This document shows positions 51,360 through 60,378 of a stretch of DNA of 64,000 nucleotides, piece after piece. The notes beneath the pieces were generated by a model. The model was not told the origin of the DNA, did no database searches, and saw only the letters and a program-made list of their open reading frames with translations. Each line of letters starts with the position of its first letter. The first letter of the stretch is position 1. The position numbers and the translations under genes are program-made. The stretch is from contig NZ_BBXC01000007.1 in assembly GCF_001570525.1 (NCBI RefSeq), positions 733,364 through 797,363 of the forward strand, read 5' to 3'. The stretch comes from Herbidospora sakaeratensis (GTDB lineage: Bacteria; Actinomycetota; Actinomycetes; Streptosporangiales; Streptosporangiaceae).

Positions 51360-52163
51360 ATGGCCGACGAATACACGAATCCGCGTGCCGACTACGCGGC
51401 CAGACTCAATACCAGCACGCCGCACGCCGCCCGCATCTGGAACTACTGGATGGGCGGCAAGGACAACTACGCCGCCGACCGCCAGGCGGGCGACGCGGTC
51501 GCGTCGGTCTACCCCGACATCGTCACGATGGCCAAGCAGTCGCGGAAGTTCCTCATCCGCGCCGTGCGGTGGGTGGCCGAGGAGGGCGGCGTCAAGCAGT
51601 TCCTCGACATCGGCACCGGCCTGCCGACCATGCAGAACACCCACGAGGTCGCGCAGTCGGTGCACCCCGACGCCCGCATCGTGTACGTCGACAACGACCC
51701 CATGGTCCTGGTGCACGCCCGCGCCCTGCTGGTCAACACCACCCCCGAGGGCGTGACGACCTACGTCGAGGCCGACTACCACGACCCCGAGCTGATCGTC
51801 GCCGACGCGAAGAACGTGCTCGACTTCACCAAGCCGATCTGCGTCATGTTCATGGGCGTGCTCGGCTACGTCGAGAAGCTCGACGAGCTGAAGTCGATCG
51901 TCGACCGGGTCATGGCGCACGTGCCGTCGGGCAGCTACATGATCTTCTGGGACAGCTCCGAGGGCGACGAGATCGGCGACGGGGCCGACAAGCTGGTGGA
52001 GTCGGGCGGCGTGCCCTACTACCTGCGCAGCGTCGAGGAGCTCGCGTCGGTCTTCGACGGCCTGGAGTTCGTCGAGCCCGGCCTGGTCGCGCTGTCGCAG
52101 TGGCGGCCGACCGAGTACGAGCGCCCCATCGACTCCTTCGGCGGCGTCGCCCGCAAGCCGTGA
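51360..52163 (+). CDS. DUF574-type SAM-dependent methyltransferase
   Basis: A 267-residue protein of the actinomycete-specific DUF574 family, with the hallmark NTSTPHAARIWNYWMGGKDN, then FLDIGTGLPTMQNTHEVAQ as the SAM motif, VYVDNDPMVLVHARALL and DYHDPELIV. Substrates are unknown; many paralogues occur per genome. ATG 51360 follows GGGAG. A possible promoter (TTGTAA at 51293, TATGAT at 51318) lies upstream. Confidence 0.93.
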   Translation: MADEYTNPRADYAARLNTSTPHAARIWNYWMGGKDNYAADRQAGDAVASVYPDIVTMAKQSRKFLIRAVRWVAEEGGVKQFLDIGTGLPTMQNTHEVAQSVHPDARIVYVDNDPMVLVHARALLVNTTPEGVTTYVEADYHDPELIVADAKNVLDFTKPICVMFMGVLGYVEKLDELKSIVDRVMAHVPSGSYMIFWDSSEGDEIGDGADKLVESGGVPYYLRSVEELASVFDGLEFVEPGLVALSQWRPTEYERPIDSFGGVARKP

Positions 52164-52269
52164 GCCGATGACCACGGCGGCCGGACCGGGCCGGCCGCCG
52201 TGACGTCACAGGCCTCGATCTCCGTTACGGCTCCCGCCTGAGGCCGGGCCGTCCACGGCCGAAGCCGTG

Positions 52270-52617
52270 TCAGTCGTCGTCGGCGTCGTCAGCGGCGTCG
52301 TCCGCGTCGTCGGCCTCGTCCGCGGGGGCCTGGACGACCGTGCCCTTGGCCGCGTCGACGTAGACCTCCTTGACGGCGCCGTCGGCGCCGGCCACCTCGA
52401 TCTCCCAGGTCGTGCCCTCCAGATCGGACGAGACGACCCAGCCGCCGGCCACCTGGCCGAGCGCGGTGCGCTGGGCGGCGTCCACGAGCACCGTCGGCCG
52501 GGTGGGGGCCTTCTCGGCGCTGTCGTCACTGTCGGCGTTGGCGATCCCGACCCCGGCGGCGCCCGTGGCCAGGGCGGCGGCGAGCACACCGGTGGCGATG
52601 ACGGTCTTCCTGCGCAT
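52270..52617 (-). CDS. Secreted PepSY-domain protein
   Basis: A 115-residue protein with a signal peptide (ATGVLAAALATGAAGVGIANA), followed by one PepSY-like domain (ALGQVAGGWVVSSDLEGTTW then EIEVAGADGAVKEVYVDAAKG) and an acidic tail of imperfect ADD repeats. PepSY proteins are often encoded with two-component systems, as here, and may modulate a protease or bind metal. It is the third gene after the response regulator and kinase, with a 78-base gap. Confidence 0.85.
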   Translation of the reverse strand: MRRKTVIATGVLAAALATGAAGVGIANADSDDSAEKAPTRPTVLVDAAQRTALGQVAGGWVVSSDLEGTTWEIEVAGADGAVKEVYVDAAKGTVVQAPADEADDADDAADDADDD

Positions 52618-52695
52618 ATGTCGTCTCCTTCTGATGGCTTCGTGCGTGTTCCTCCACCATCGGAGACCCCGGCCTATCGAGGCCCTGCCGGTTTC

Positions 52696-53952
52696 CTAAG
52701 GATTTCCGAAGTCGACGATCACCTGCGCGCCCGCCGGCCCGTTCCGCACCCGCAGCGTGCCGCCCGACTCCTCGGCCGTGCGCCGGGCGATGTCCAGGCC
52801 CAGGCCGGTCGAACCGGCCCCGCTGACGCCGCGTTCGACCAGGTCGGAGCCGGGGAACCCGGGGCCCTCGTCGCTGACGGTCAGCCTTGCGCCGCCGGGC
52901 CGTCCGGCCAGGTCGACCGCGAACGCGGTGCCCTCGGGGGTGTGCGCGAACACGTTCTCCAGCAGCAGGTCGACGAGCGCGGCCAGGTCTTCGGCGCGGA
53001 CCGGGACGGGGAGCGGGCCCGGCGCCAGCCGTACGGAACGGGGGCGGTTCTGGTCGTCGGCCAGGGCCGACCAGAAGGCGACCCGCTCGGCGACCACCTC
53101 GGCCGCGTCGCAGCCGGGGCCGCGTTCGGCCCCCGACCGGCGGGCCTCGGTGATGACCTGGGTGACCATACGTTCGACGCTGGCCACGGCCGCGCCGACG
53201 CGGGCGGCGTCCTCGCGGTCGCGCATCGCGTCGACCTCCAGCCGCAGCGCCGTCACCGGGGTGCGCAGCCGGTGGGACAGGTCGGCGACCGACTCGCGTT
53301 CGCGCCGCAGCAGGCCGTCGATGCGCCCGGCGAGCTGGTTGAGCGCCGCGCCGACGTCGCGGATCTCGGGCGGGCCGTCGGGGGTCACCCGCGCGGCCAG
53401 GTCGCCGCCCGCCAGCCGCCGCGACACCCCCGCCGCCTCGGCGACCGGGCCGATCAGCGACCGGGCCAGCCGGTCGGCCACCAGCGCGCCCACGGCCAGC
53501 AACGCCAGGCCGATCAGGCCGAGCACCAGCCAGGTGCGGGTCACCCCCTCGCGCAGCCGCTCGGGCGGCACCAGCGCCCGGACCACGGTCGTGCCGTCGC
53601 CCTGCACGGCGACCAGCACCTCGCGGCCCTGCGGCGTGTCGACGGTGAGGCTGCGGCCGAGCCGCGCCAGCCGCACGCCCGGCCCGCCGGCGGCGGGTTC
53701 GCCCACGAACCGGTCGCCCGGCAGGAAGACCGTCACCGGCACGCCCGCGCCCTTCGCCTGCGCGATGGCGGCGGCCAGCGCCTCACGGTCGCCGAGCGCG
53801 GCCGTCGCGGCCACCGACCCCGCCCAGGCCGCCGCCGTGCCGGTGGCCCGCTCGGCGGCCAGCGCCTGCACCAGCACGGCCAGCGGGACCAGGAACGCCA
53901 CCAGCACCAGCGACGTCGTCGCCAGCGCCAGCGACGCCAGCCGCCGCCTCAC
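52696..53952 (-). CDS. Membrane sensor histidine kinase
   Basis: A 418-residue kinase: TM1 at about 8-30, an extracytoplasmic sensor of ~110 residues, TM2 near 150-170, HAMP (DRLARSLIGPVAEAAGVSRRLAGGDL), HisKA with phospho-acceptor His in SVADLSHRLRTPVTALRLE, and HATPase (LLENVFAHTP, DEGPGFP, STGLGLDIARR). The first position of the GTG start overlaps the regulator's TGA stop. The signal is unknown. Confidence 0.92.
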   Translation of the reverse strand: MRRRLASLALATTSLVLVAFLVPLAVLVQALAAERATGTAAAWAGSVAATAALGDREALAAAIAQAKGAGVPVTVFLPGDRFVGEPAAGGPGVRLARLGRSLTVDTPQGREVLVAVQGDGTTVVRALVPPERLREGVTRTWLVLGLIGLALLAVGALVADRLARSLIGPVAEAAGVSRRLAGGDLAARVTPDGPPEIRDVGAALNQLAGRIDGLLRRERESVADLSHRLRTPVTALRLEVDAMRDREDAARVGAAVASVERMVTQVITEARRSGAERGPGCDAAEVVAERVAFWSALADDQNRPRSVRLAPGPLPVPVRAEDLAALVDLLLENVFAHTPEGTAFAVDLAGRPGGARLTVSDEGPGFPGSDLVERGVSGAGSTGLGLDIARRTAEESGGTLRVRNGPAGAQVIVDFGNP

Positions 53953-54632
53953 CGGTCCGGGTCGACGATCTTGACGCCGACCCCGTGCACGGCGTGCAGA
54001 TAGCGGGGCCGCTGGGCGGTCTCGCCGAGCTTGCGCCGCAACCACGACAGGTGCACGTCGACCGTCTTGTCGCCGCCGCCCCAGGCCATCCGCCACACCT
54101 CGGCCAGCAGCTCCCGTTTCTGCACGACCTGCCCGGCCCGCGCGGCGAGGTAGGCGAGCAGGTCGAACTCCTTCGGCGTCAGGTCGAGCCGGCGGTCGTC
54201 GAGCCACGCCTCCCGGGCCGCCGGTTCGACCCGCAGCCCACCGACGACGATCACCTCGGGCTCGGCCTGCTCCCGGCCGCGCCGCAGCACCGCCCGCACC
54301 CGGGCGTCGAGCTGGGCCGCGCCGAACGGCTTCACGACGTAGTCGTCGGCCCCCGCGTCGAGCGCCTTCACGATCTCGGGTTCGGCGTCGCGGGCGGTCG
54401 CCACGATCACCGGGATCGTGCTGACCGCCCGCAGCATGCGCAGCACCTCGCAACCGTCGACGTCGGGCAGCCCGAGGTCGAGCACGACGAGGTCGGGCCG
54501 GTCCTCCAGGGCCCGGGTCAGTCCCTCCATGCCGTGGGGCGCCGAGCTGACGGCGTGCCCGAGGCCGGTCAGCGCCCGGGTGAGGGCCGATCTGACCTGG
54601 GGGTCGTCCTCCACGAGAAGCAGGTGTGCCAC
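53949..54632 (-). CDS. OmpR/PhoB-type response regulator
   Basis: A 227-residue regulator. The receiver domain has LLLVEDDPQVR and the phosphoacceptor in LVVLDLGLPDVDG; KPF near residue 105 is the conserved Lys. The winged-helix C-terminal domain ends RRKLGETAQRPRYLHAVHGVGVK. It is coupled to the downstream kinase. Translation starts at GTG 54632. It is divergent from the small secreted protein at 54685, which could be a target. Confidence 0.93.
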   Translation of the reverse strand: MAHLLLVEDDPQVRSALTRALTGLGHAVSSAPHGMEGLTRALEDRPDLVVLDLGLPDVDGCEVLRMLRAVSTIPVIVATARDAEPEIVKALDAGADDYVVKPFGAAQLDARVRAVLRRGREQAEPEVIVVGGLRVEPAAREAWLDDRRLDLTPKEFDLLAYLAARAGQVVQKRELLAEVWRMAWGGGDKTVDVHLSWLRRKLGETAQRPRYLHAVHGVGVKIVDPDR

Positions 54633-54684
54633 CTGTCCGCCTTTCTGGGTACTACCTGTCGGGGTTCCCCGAGAAAGGCGGACG

Positions 54685-55089
54685 ATGCGCGGAGCGGGAC
54701 TGGCGGCCTGGCTGCTCGCGGCGGCCTGCGCCGCGTCGGCGGGCACCTGGGCGGTCTCGCTCATCGCCCCCGGCGGGGCCCTGACCGAGGCCCAGGTGGA
54801 GGAGGCGCTCGCCACGGCCTCGGCGCAGCCGCCCCCGCCCCCGGGCGTGACCCTGCGCGCGGGCGGCAGCTTCGCCTACGCCGAGGGCTCCGTCACCGCC
54901 GCGTGCTCCGGCGACCGGGCCGTGCTGCTGTCGTGGACGCCGGCGCAGAACCACAACGTGGAGGACGTCGAGAGGGGCCCGGCCCCGTCGGCGTCGGTGA
55001 CCTTCGAGTCGGCCGACGACCGCACGACCACCGTGACGGTCCGCTGCCCCGGCCCGGTCGCCTCGGTCGCGCGCGGCACCGACGACTGA
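54685..55089 (+). CDS. Small secreted hypothetical protein
   Basis: A 134-residue protein with an N-terminal hydrophobic signal or anchor (GLAAWLLAAACAASAGTWAV), a Pro-rich stretch and a compact domain with two Cys (VTAACSGDRAVLL and VTVRCPGPVA). The pattern hints at an Ig-like beta fold. Family not recognised. AAAGG precedes the ATG. It is divergent from a two-component system. Confidence 0.75.
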   Translation: MRGAGLAAWLLAAACAASAGTWAVSLIAPGGALTEAQVEEALATASAQPPPPPGVTLRAGGSFAYAEGSVTAACSGDRAVLLSWTPAQNHNVEDVERGPAPSASVTFESADDRTTTVTVRCPGPVASVARGTDD

Positions 55090-55109
55090 ACCGGCGACTG
55101 AACCGGCGA

Positions 55110-56894
55110 CTAGCGGGTGGTCCAGAAGATCCGCATGTCGTCGAACACCGCCTCGGGGCCCTCGGCGAGCAGCCGGACCTGCTTCCCGTCCAGGTCGAGC
55201 AGCACGACCTCGAACCGGTCGTCGCCGCGCCGGGTGGCCATGACGTGGTCGTCGTCGAGCCAGCCGCCCACGCTCAGCCCCCTGGCCAGGGGGAACCGGC
55301 GGCGCTCCGCGCCGGTCGCCGCGTCGAGCAGGCACAGCCGCCGATCGGCGCAGCCGGTCAGCAGCAGGCCGTCGCGGGTGGCGTGCAGGTCGCCGGTGCC
55401 GGCGAGCTCCGTGACGACCTGGCCGGTCAGGGTGTAGACGGTGGTCGTGCCGCCGGTCTCGCGGGCGAGCGTGCCCTCCTCCGGTCCCCAGAGGAACGGT
55501 TCGCCTCCTCCGATCGCGACGCGGACGACGGCCGAGGTCCCCTTCACGGCGTCGACCAGCACGAACCCGGTGACCGGGTCGCCCTCCTCCGGGCCTCCCA
55601 TGGTGATCAGCAGGGTCGAGCCGTCGGCCGACCAGGCGGGGTGGCGGCCCAGCTCGGGACGGGGGACCGTGTCCACCTCGCGGGTCGTGCCGGTGTGGCG
55701 GTCGGTGATCTGGACGTAGTCGGAGTCGGGCGTGAGCAACCGCAACCCCGGGAAGACCGCGACGAACTGCCCTCCGGGGGAGACCCGCGCCTCGGCCAGG
55801 GGCCCGGCGGAGGTGAACGCGCCCGTGTCCGGGTCGCGGACGTAGCTGTGGCTCTCGCCGTCGCCCCGCGAGTCCTCGTAGGCGGACACCCACAGGCCGT
55901 CGGCGGGGTTCTCGTGCAGCGTGATGCCGAGGGGTTCGATCTCGACCTCGTCCGTGGCGGTCGCGGCCATGGGCCGGGCCACGACCGGGGCCACGACCGG
56001 AACGGGGGCCGGGGGCGGCGCGGCGGCCGGGGCGTCGGGCCGGGTCAGCACGACGGCCGCGGTCACGCCCACGGCGAGCAGGAGGGCGATCCACCACGAC
56101 CGGGGACGGCGCGGCCGGCCGGGGGCGTCCGGCGCCGGGTCGCCGGGGGAGGCCGGTTCCCCGAGCAGCCGCATGAGCGCGGCCTGGGCGGTCGGCCGGG
56201 CCGCCGGGTCCTTGTCGAGGCACGTCTCCACCAGCTCCCGCAGTTCCCCGTCGAGCCCGTCGAGGTCGGGCTCGCGGGTGAGGATGCGGTTGATGACGGC
56301 CGGCGCCGGTTCGGTCCCGAAGGGCGGCCGCCCGGTCGCCGCGCAGACGATCGTCGACCCCCACGCGAACAGGTCGGCCGCGCTGCCCGCCGGGCCGCCG
56401 CGGAACTGCTCGGGGGCCATGTACGGCGGCGTGCCGACGACGTCGTCGGCGGCCGAGTCGCCGAGCTGGGCGATGCCGAAATCGATCACCCTCGGCCCGT
56501 CGCGCCCCAGCAGCACGTTGGCCGGCTTGAAGTCGCGGTGCACCACGCCCGCCCGGTGGATCGCCGCCAGGGCCGTCATCGTCCCGATGGCCAGCCGGCC
56601 CAGCTCCGCGCCGCGCAGCGGCCCCCGTTCGGCCAGCGCCAGGGCCAGGCTGGGGCCGTCGACGTACTCGCTGACGATGTAGGGCGAGCCGTCGGCGATC
56701 CCGGTCTCCAGCACCTGGGCGGTGCAGAAGGTGCGCACCCGGCGGACCATCTCCGACTCGGCCAGGAACGCCTCGGGGTCGCCGTCGCGCAGCACCTTGA
56801 CCGCCACCCGCTCCCCGGAGGGGGATTCGCCCAGGTAGACCACGCCCTGACCGCCCGACCCGAGCCGGCCGACGATCCGGTGGCCGCCGATCAT
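55110..56894 (-). CDS. Membrane Ser/Thr protein kinase with extracytoplasmic beta-propeller
   Basis: A 594-residue Hanks-type kinase with all key residues: glycine loop GSGGQGVVY (12-20), Lys33, HRDFKPAN (119-126), DFG (138-140) and the APE motif in YMAPEQF. One transmembrane segment at about 282-302 links it to an outer domain of WD40/TolB-like beta-propeller blades (FLWGPEEG, SADGSTLLITMGG). The outer domain may sense a ligand. Its ATG overlaps the last base of the upstream stop (TGATG), so it is coupled to a pseudokinase paralogue. Confidence 0.92.
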   Translation of the reverse strand: MIGGHRIVGRLGSGGQGVVYLGESPSGERVAVKVLRDGDPEAFLAESEMVRRVRTFCTAQVLETGIADGSPYIVSEYVDGPSLALALAERGPLRGAELGRLAIGTMTALAAIHRAGVVHRDFKPANVLLGRDGPRVIDFGIAQLGDSAADDVVGTPPYMAPEQFRGGPAGSAADLFAWGSTIVCAATGRPPFGTEPAPAVINRILTREPDLDGLDGELRELVETCLDKDPAARPTAQAALMRLLGEPASPGDPAPDAPGRPRRPRSWWIALLLAVGVTAAVVLTRPDAPAAAPPPAPVPVVAPVVARPMAATATDEVEIEPLGITLHENPADGLWVSAYEDSRGDGESHSYVRDPDTGAFTSAGPLAEARVSPGGQFVAVFPGLRLLTPDSDYVQITDRHTGTTREVDTVPRPELGRHPAWSADGSTLLITMGGPEEGDPVTGFVLVDAVKGTSAVVRVAIGGGEPFLWGPEEGTLARETGGTTTVYTLTGQVVTELAGTGDLHATRDGLLLTGCADRRLCLLDAATGAERRRFPLARGLSVGGWLDDDHVMATRRGDDRFEVVLLDLDGKQVRLLAEGPEAVFDDMRIFWTTR

Positions 56895-58768
56895 CACGGG
56901 AGCACGCCGAGTCGGAAGAACACGTCGTCGCGCTTGTCGTCGACGGTCGCCAGCACCCGCTCGAGCTTGCCGAGCAGGTCGACGACCCGGAGTTCGTACC
57001 CCTTCTTGACCGGCACCCGCAGGATGAGATGGCGGTCGGTGAACCACCCGTACCAGAGGGAGTCCTCGGGGATCGGCACGGTCGCCAGCCGGGCGCCCGA
57101 GCCCAGGTCCCAGACGCACATGTCATCGGACTTCGGGCAGAGCGTCGCCAGCCTGCGGCCCGACGGGCTGAACCAGCTCCGGTCACGCGGCAGGCCCACC
57201 CAGTGCAGGGTGCGCACCACCAGGCCCGTGCGGTCGTAGACCTTCACCCCGAGATGACTGGTGTCGGCGTACCCGCGCGCGACCTGCCCGTCGGGCATGA
57301 ACCCGAACGGGTAGGCGGGCCCGCCGGTGTACTCGGTCTCCACGATCTCGGCCGCCCGGGTGTTCACGTCGACGACGGCGAATCCGTCCGTCCGTTCCTC
57401 GTCGGTGTTCTCGACGGAGAGCACGACCTCGGTGCCGTCGCGCGACCAGCTCGGCGTGACGGTCCGCTGGGGTCTGCGCACCGTGTTCACCGTGAACTCG
57501 GCCCCGGTCCTCAGATTGCGGAACCTGACGTAGTCGAAGTCGGACCGGAGGTACTTCGCCCACGGGCTCAGCACCACCCATTGGCCGTCGGGCGACACCA
57601 CGGGCTCCTCGCCCCGCCCGACCTCCGTGTAGGTCCCGTCGGACCGCCGGACGTACGCGGTGAACGGATTCTTCAGCGACAGGTAGCCGTTGAGCCGCAC
57701 CGGGTCGTCGGGGCTCTCGTGCAGGGTGATCGGCGTGCCGGGGACCTTGACGTCGGTCGTGTTCTCGGGCACCTCGTCGAGTTCCGCCGCGACGGTCGCC
57801 GCCGTGGTGACCGAGGGGGGCACCGCCTGTACGCGCACGTACTCGACCCTCGGCGGCACCGCGAGGAAGACCGTCAGGCCCGCGACCAGCGCGCCCGCGA
57901 GGAACGCCGTCGCGGCCCGCCAGGGGAGCCCGCGCCGGGCCGGGCGGGTCACCCGGCCGGTGACCTGGAGCAGCGACTCCTCGCCGATGAGGCGTAACAG
58001 CACGTCGCTGGCCACGGGCCGGTCGTCGGGGTTCTTCGCCAGGCAGGCCGACAACACGCTGCGCAGCTCGACGTCGATCCCGGTCAGGTCGGCGGGCTCG
58101 CGCACCACCCGGTTGACGGTCGCGGCCACCGAGTCGCCGGCGAACAGGTCGCGGCCGGTCGCCGCGAACACCATCGTCGCCGCCCACGCGAACACGTCGG
58201 CCGGGGGGCCGGGCGGCGCCGCGTCGAACTCCTCGGGCGCGCGGTAGGCGGGTTTGCCGACGTGCCGGGTCACGGTGGTCTCCGAGCCCCGGAGCGCCTC
58301 GTTCAGCCCGAAGTCGGCCATCCGGGGGCCGTCGGGCCCGAGCACGACGGTCGCGGGCCGGATGTCGCCGTGCAGCACGCCCGCCTGGTGGATGGCGACG
58401 ACCGCGCTCATGGTGCCCACCGCGAGGCGGTGCAGCGCCGCCCCGGTCAGCACCCCGCTCTCCGGTACGGCCTCCGCCAGCGTCGGGCCGTCGACGTGCT
58501 CGGACACGACGTAGGGCCGGTCGCCGAGCGTGCCGCCGCCGAGCACCTGGGCGACGCAGAACGCCGGCACCCCGCGCAGCGGCCCGACGGCGGCCGTCAC
58601 CCGCTCGGGCTCGGCGACGGGGGCCAGCAGCCGGATGACGACGGGTGTGCCCCGTGGGTCGGTGGCCAGGTAGGCGTCCTCGGGCCCCGGCTCGTCGATC
58701 TTGCCGGTGATCCGGTACTCCCCGACGACGGTGGGATCGTCGGGCCCCAGCGGAACGGCGCGCCCCAT
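56894..58768 (-). CDS. Membrane pseudokinase with beta-propeller domain
   Basis: A 624-residue paralogue of the next gene with the same layout (kinase fold, TM near 285-305, propeller domain). The catalytic set is broken: the glycine loop reads IDEPGPEDAYLA, the ATP-anchoring Lys is Arg46, HRD is HGD (133-135), and the metal-binding Asn is Thr140. DFG (152-154) remains. It is probably catalytically dead and acts as a regulatory or scaffold partner of the active kinase it is coupled to, but residual activity cannot be excluded. Confidence 0.88.
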   Translation of the reverse strand: MGRAVPLGPDDPTVVGEYRITGKIDEPGPEDAYLATDPRGTPVVIRLLAPVAEPERVTAAVGPLRGVPAFCVAQVLGGGTLGDRPYVVSEHVDGPTLAEAVPESGVLTGAALHRLAVGTMSAVVAIHQAGVLHGDIRPATVVLGPDGPRMADFGLNEALRGSETTVTRHVGKPAYRAPEEFDAAPPGPPADVFAWAATMVFAATGRDLFAGDSVAATVNRVVREPADLTGIDVELRSVLSACLAKNPDDRPVASDVLLRLIGEESLLQVTGRVTRPARRGLPWRAATAFLAGALVAGLTVFLAVPPRVEYVRVQAVPPSVTTAATVAAELDEVPENTTDVKVPGTPITLHESPDDPVRLNGYLSLKNPFTAYVRRSDGTYTEVGRGEEPVVSPDGQWVVLSPWAKYLRSDFDYVRFRNLRTGAEFTVNTVRRPQRTVTPSWSRDGTEVVLSVENTDEERTDGFAVVDVNTRAAEIVETEYTGGPAYPFGFMPDGQVARGYADTSHLGVKVYDRTGLVVRTLHWVGLPRDRSWFSPSGRRLATLCPKSDDMCVWDLGSGARLATVPIPEDSLWYGWFTDRHLILRVPVKKGYELRVVDLLGKLERVLATVDDKRDDVFFRLGVLP

Positions 58769-58789
58769 GCGGACATTATGGGCGAGTCG

Positions 58790-60220
58790 CTATGGATGCC
58801 ACATCTTCTCCAGAGGATGTTTGTGGACCTGCCGGTAGACGGCCCGCTGCGCCCACCGCCCGGTCGTGAGCAGCCCGATGCCGAGCACCAGCGTGCCGCA
58901 GAACACGATGATCGCCCAGCTGATGCGGTAGGCGGCGGTGAAGCCGGGACCCGGCGCGATCACCGTGACGTGGGTGGCGATGACGCTGCCGATGATGGCC
59001 ACCCCGAAGGTGACGCCCGTCTGCCGCATGGTCGACACGATGCTGGCGGCCACCCCGGCCTGCGCGTTGGGCATCCCGGAGACGGCCGTGGTGGTGATCG
59101 CGGCGTTCATCCAGCCGAGTCCGAACCCCATGAGGCCGTAACAGAGGAACATGCGCGGCCCGGTCGGCAGGTCGGGCGGCACGGCCGCGAGCAACCCGGC
59201 GCAGATGCTCCCGATGCTGCCGATCACCAGGGACCGGCGGGGTCCGTACCGGCCGACGACCCGCCCGGAGATCGGCCCGCAGACCGCCTGCAGCAGCGGC
59301 ATCGGCAGGATCGCCAGCCCCGCCTCCAGCGGCGAGAAACCCCGCACGTCCTGCAGGTACAGGGTGTTGGCGATCAGGAAGCCGCCCTGCGCGGTGTACA
59401 TGAGCAGCGCGATCCCGGTGGCCCCCGCGAACGGCGGCGCCTTGAAGAACCTGACGTCGATCAGCGGTTCGGGCCGGCGCCGCTCGACGATCACGAGCGC
59501 GACGAGGCAGGCCGCCGAGCCGAGCAGGGAGACCACGGTCTGCGGCGACCCCCAGCCGGTGTTCGGCGCCTCGATGATGCCGAACGTCAGCAGGAACACG
59601 GTCCCGATGACGAGGATCTGCCCGGCCGGGTCGAAGCGCCGGGCGTGCGCCGCCCTCGACTCCGGCACGTGCAGCTTGGCCAGCACGAACGCCGCGATCC
59701 CGATCGGGACGTTCACCCAGAACACCGACCGCCAGCCGACGAACTCGACCAGCGCGCCCCCGATGAGCGGCCCGGCCGCGACGCTGACCCCCACCACGCC
59801 GCCCCAGACCCCGATCGCCCGGGCCCGCTCCTTGGGCTCGGTGAACGTGTTGGTGATGATCGACATGGCGACGGGGTTGAGCATGCTGCCCCCGACCGCC
59901 TGCAGGGCCCGGAACACGGTCAGCGTCTCGAGGGTGGGCGCGATGCTGCACAGCAGCGAGCCGGTGGTGAAGACGACCAGGCCCGTCTGGAACACCTTCC
60001 GCCGGCCGATCCGGTCGGCCGTCGAGGCCGACAACATCAGGAACGAGGCGAGGGTGAGGGTGTACGCGTCGAGCGTCCACTGCGCGCCGGAGATGCTGCC
60101 GCCGAAGGCGTGCCGGATCGAGGGCAGCGCCACGTTCAGGATGCTGCTGTCCATGCCGACGATGAACACGCTCACGCAGCAGATGGCCAGCACGACGCCG
60201 GGCCTCGCACAGGTCGCCAT
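58790..60220 (-). CDS. MFS drug/solute exporter (DHA2-like)
   Basis: A 476-residue transporter with about 14 predicted helices. It has motif A (TADRIGRRKVFQTG), motif C-like GPLIGGALVEFVGWRSVFWVN, and the opening VGMDSSILNVALPSI typical of the EmrB/QacA (DHA2) group, which exports drugs or metabolites with protons. No TetR regulator is adjacent. The upstream region has an imperfect inverted repeat at 60300-60324. Confidence 0.92.
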   Translation of the reverse strand: MATCARPGVVLAICCVSVFIVGMDSSILNVALPSIRHAFGGSISGAQWTLDAYTLTLASFLMLSASTADRIGRRKVFQTGLVVFTTGSLLCSIAPTLETLTVFRALQAVGGSMLNPVAMSIITNTFTEPKERARAIGVWGGVVGVSVAAGPLIGGALVEFVGWRSVFWVNVPIGIAAFVLAKLHVPESRAAHARRFDPAGQILVIGTVFLLTFGIIEAPNTGWGSPQTVVSLLGSAACLVALVIVERRRPEPLIDVRFFKAPPFAGATGIALLMYTAQGGFLIANTLYLQDVRGFSPLEAGLAILPMPLLQAVCGPISGRVVGRYGPRRSLVIGSIGSICAGLLAAVPPDLPTGPRMFLCYGLMGFGLGWMNAAITTTAVSGMPNAQAGVAASIVSTMRQTGVTFGVAIIGSVIATHVTVIAPGPGFTAAYRISWAIIVFCGTLVLGIGLLTTGRWAQRAVYRQVHKHPLEKMWHP

Positions 60221-60299
60221 CCGCAGGGACTACCCGCCCTGAACTGGGGAGATGTGGCCCGCGACGGGTCTTTGCGGTCCGCTGGCCGTGATCGTCAAC

Positions 60300-60324
60300 G
60301 CCGTTTATACGAGAGCTATACGGC
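60300..60324. promoter_or_regulatory. Imperfect inverted repeat between MFS and RHS genes
   Basis: GCCGT at 60300-60304 and ACGGC at 60320-60324 flank TATA-containing sequence, in the 158-base region between two divergent genes. It could be a regulator site or part of a promoter (TATACG). The evidence is symmetry only. Confidence 0.25.
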
Positions 60325-60378
60325 CGCTCACGAGGCTGGCCTCCGATAAGCCGGATGACTCTTCTCGGAGGCCCGACG

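Noticed and set aside
52270-52330. GTC/GTCG-rich repeats as a DNA element
   Set aside because: They encode the acidic C-terminal repeats of the PepSY protein on the minus strand.
58790-60220. Possible TetR-controlled exporter unit
   Set aside because: No regulator gene is adjacent; the inverted repeat at 60300-60324 is imperfect and may belong to either divergent promoter.
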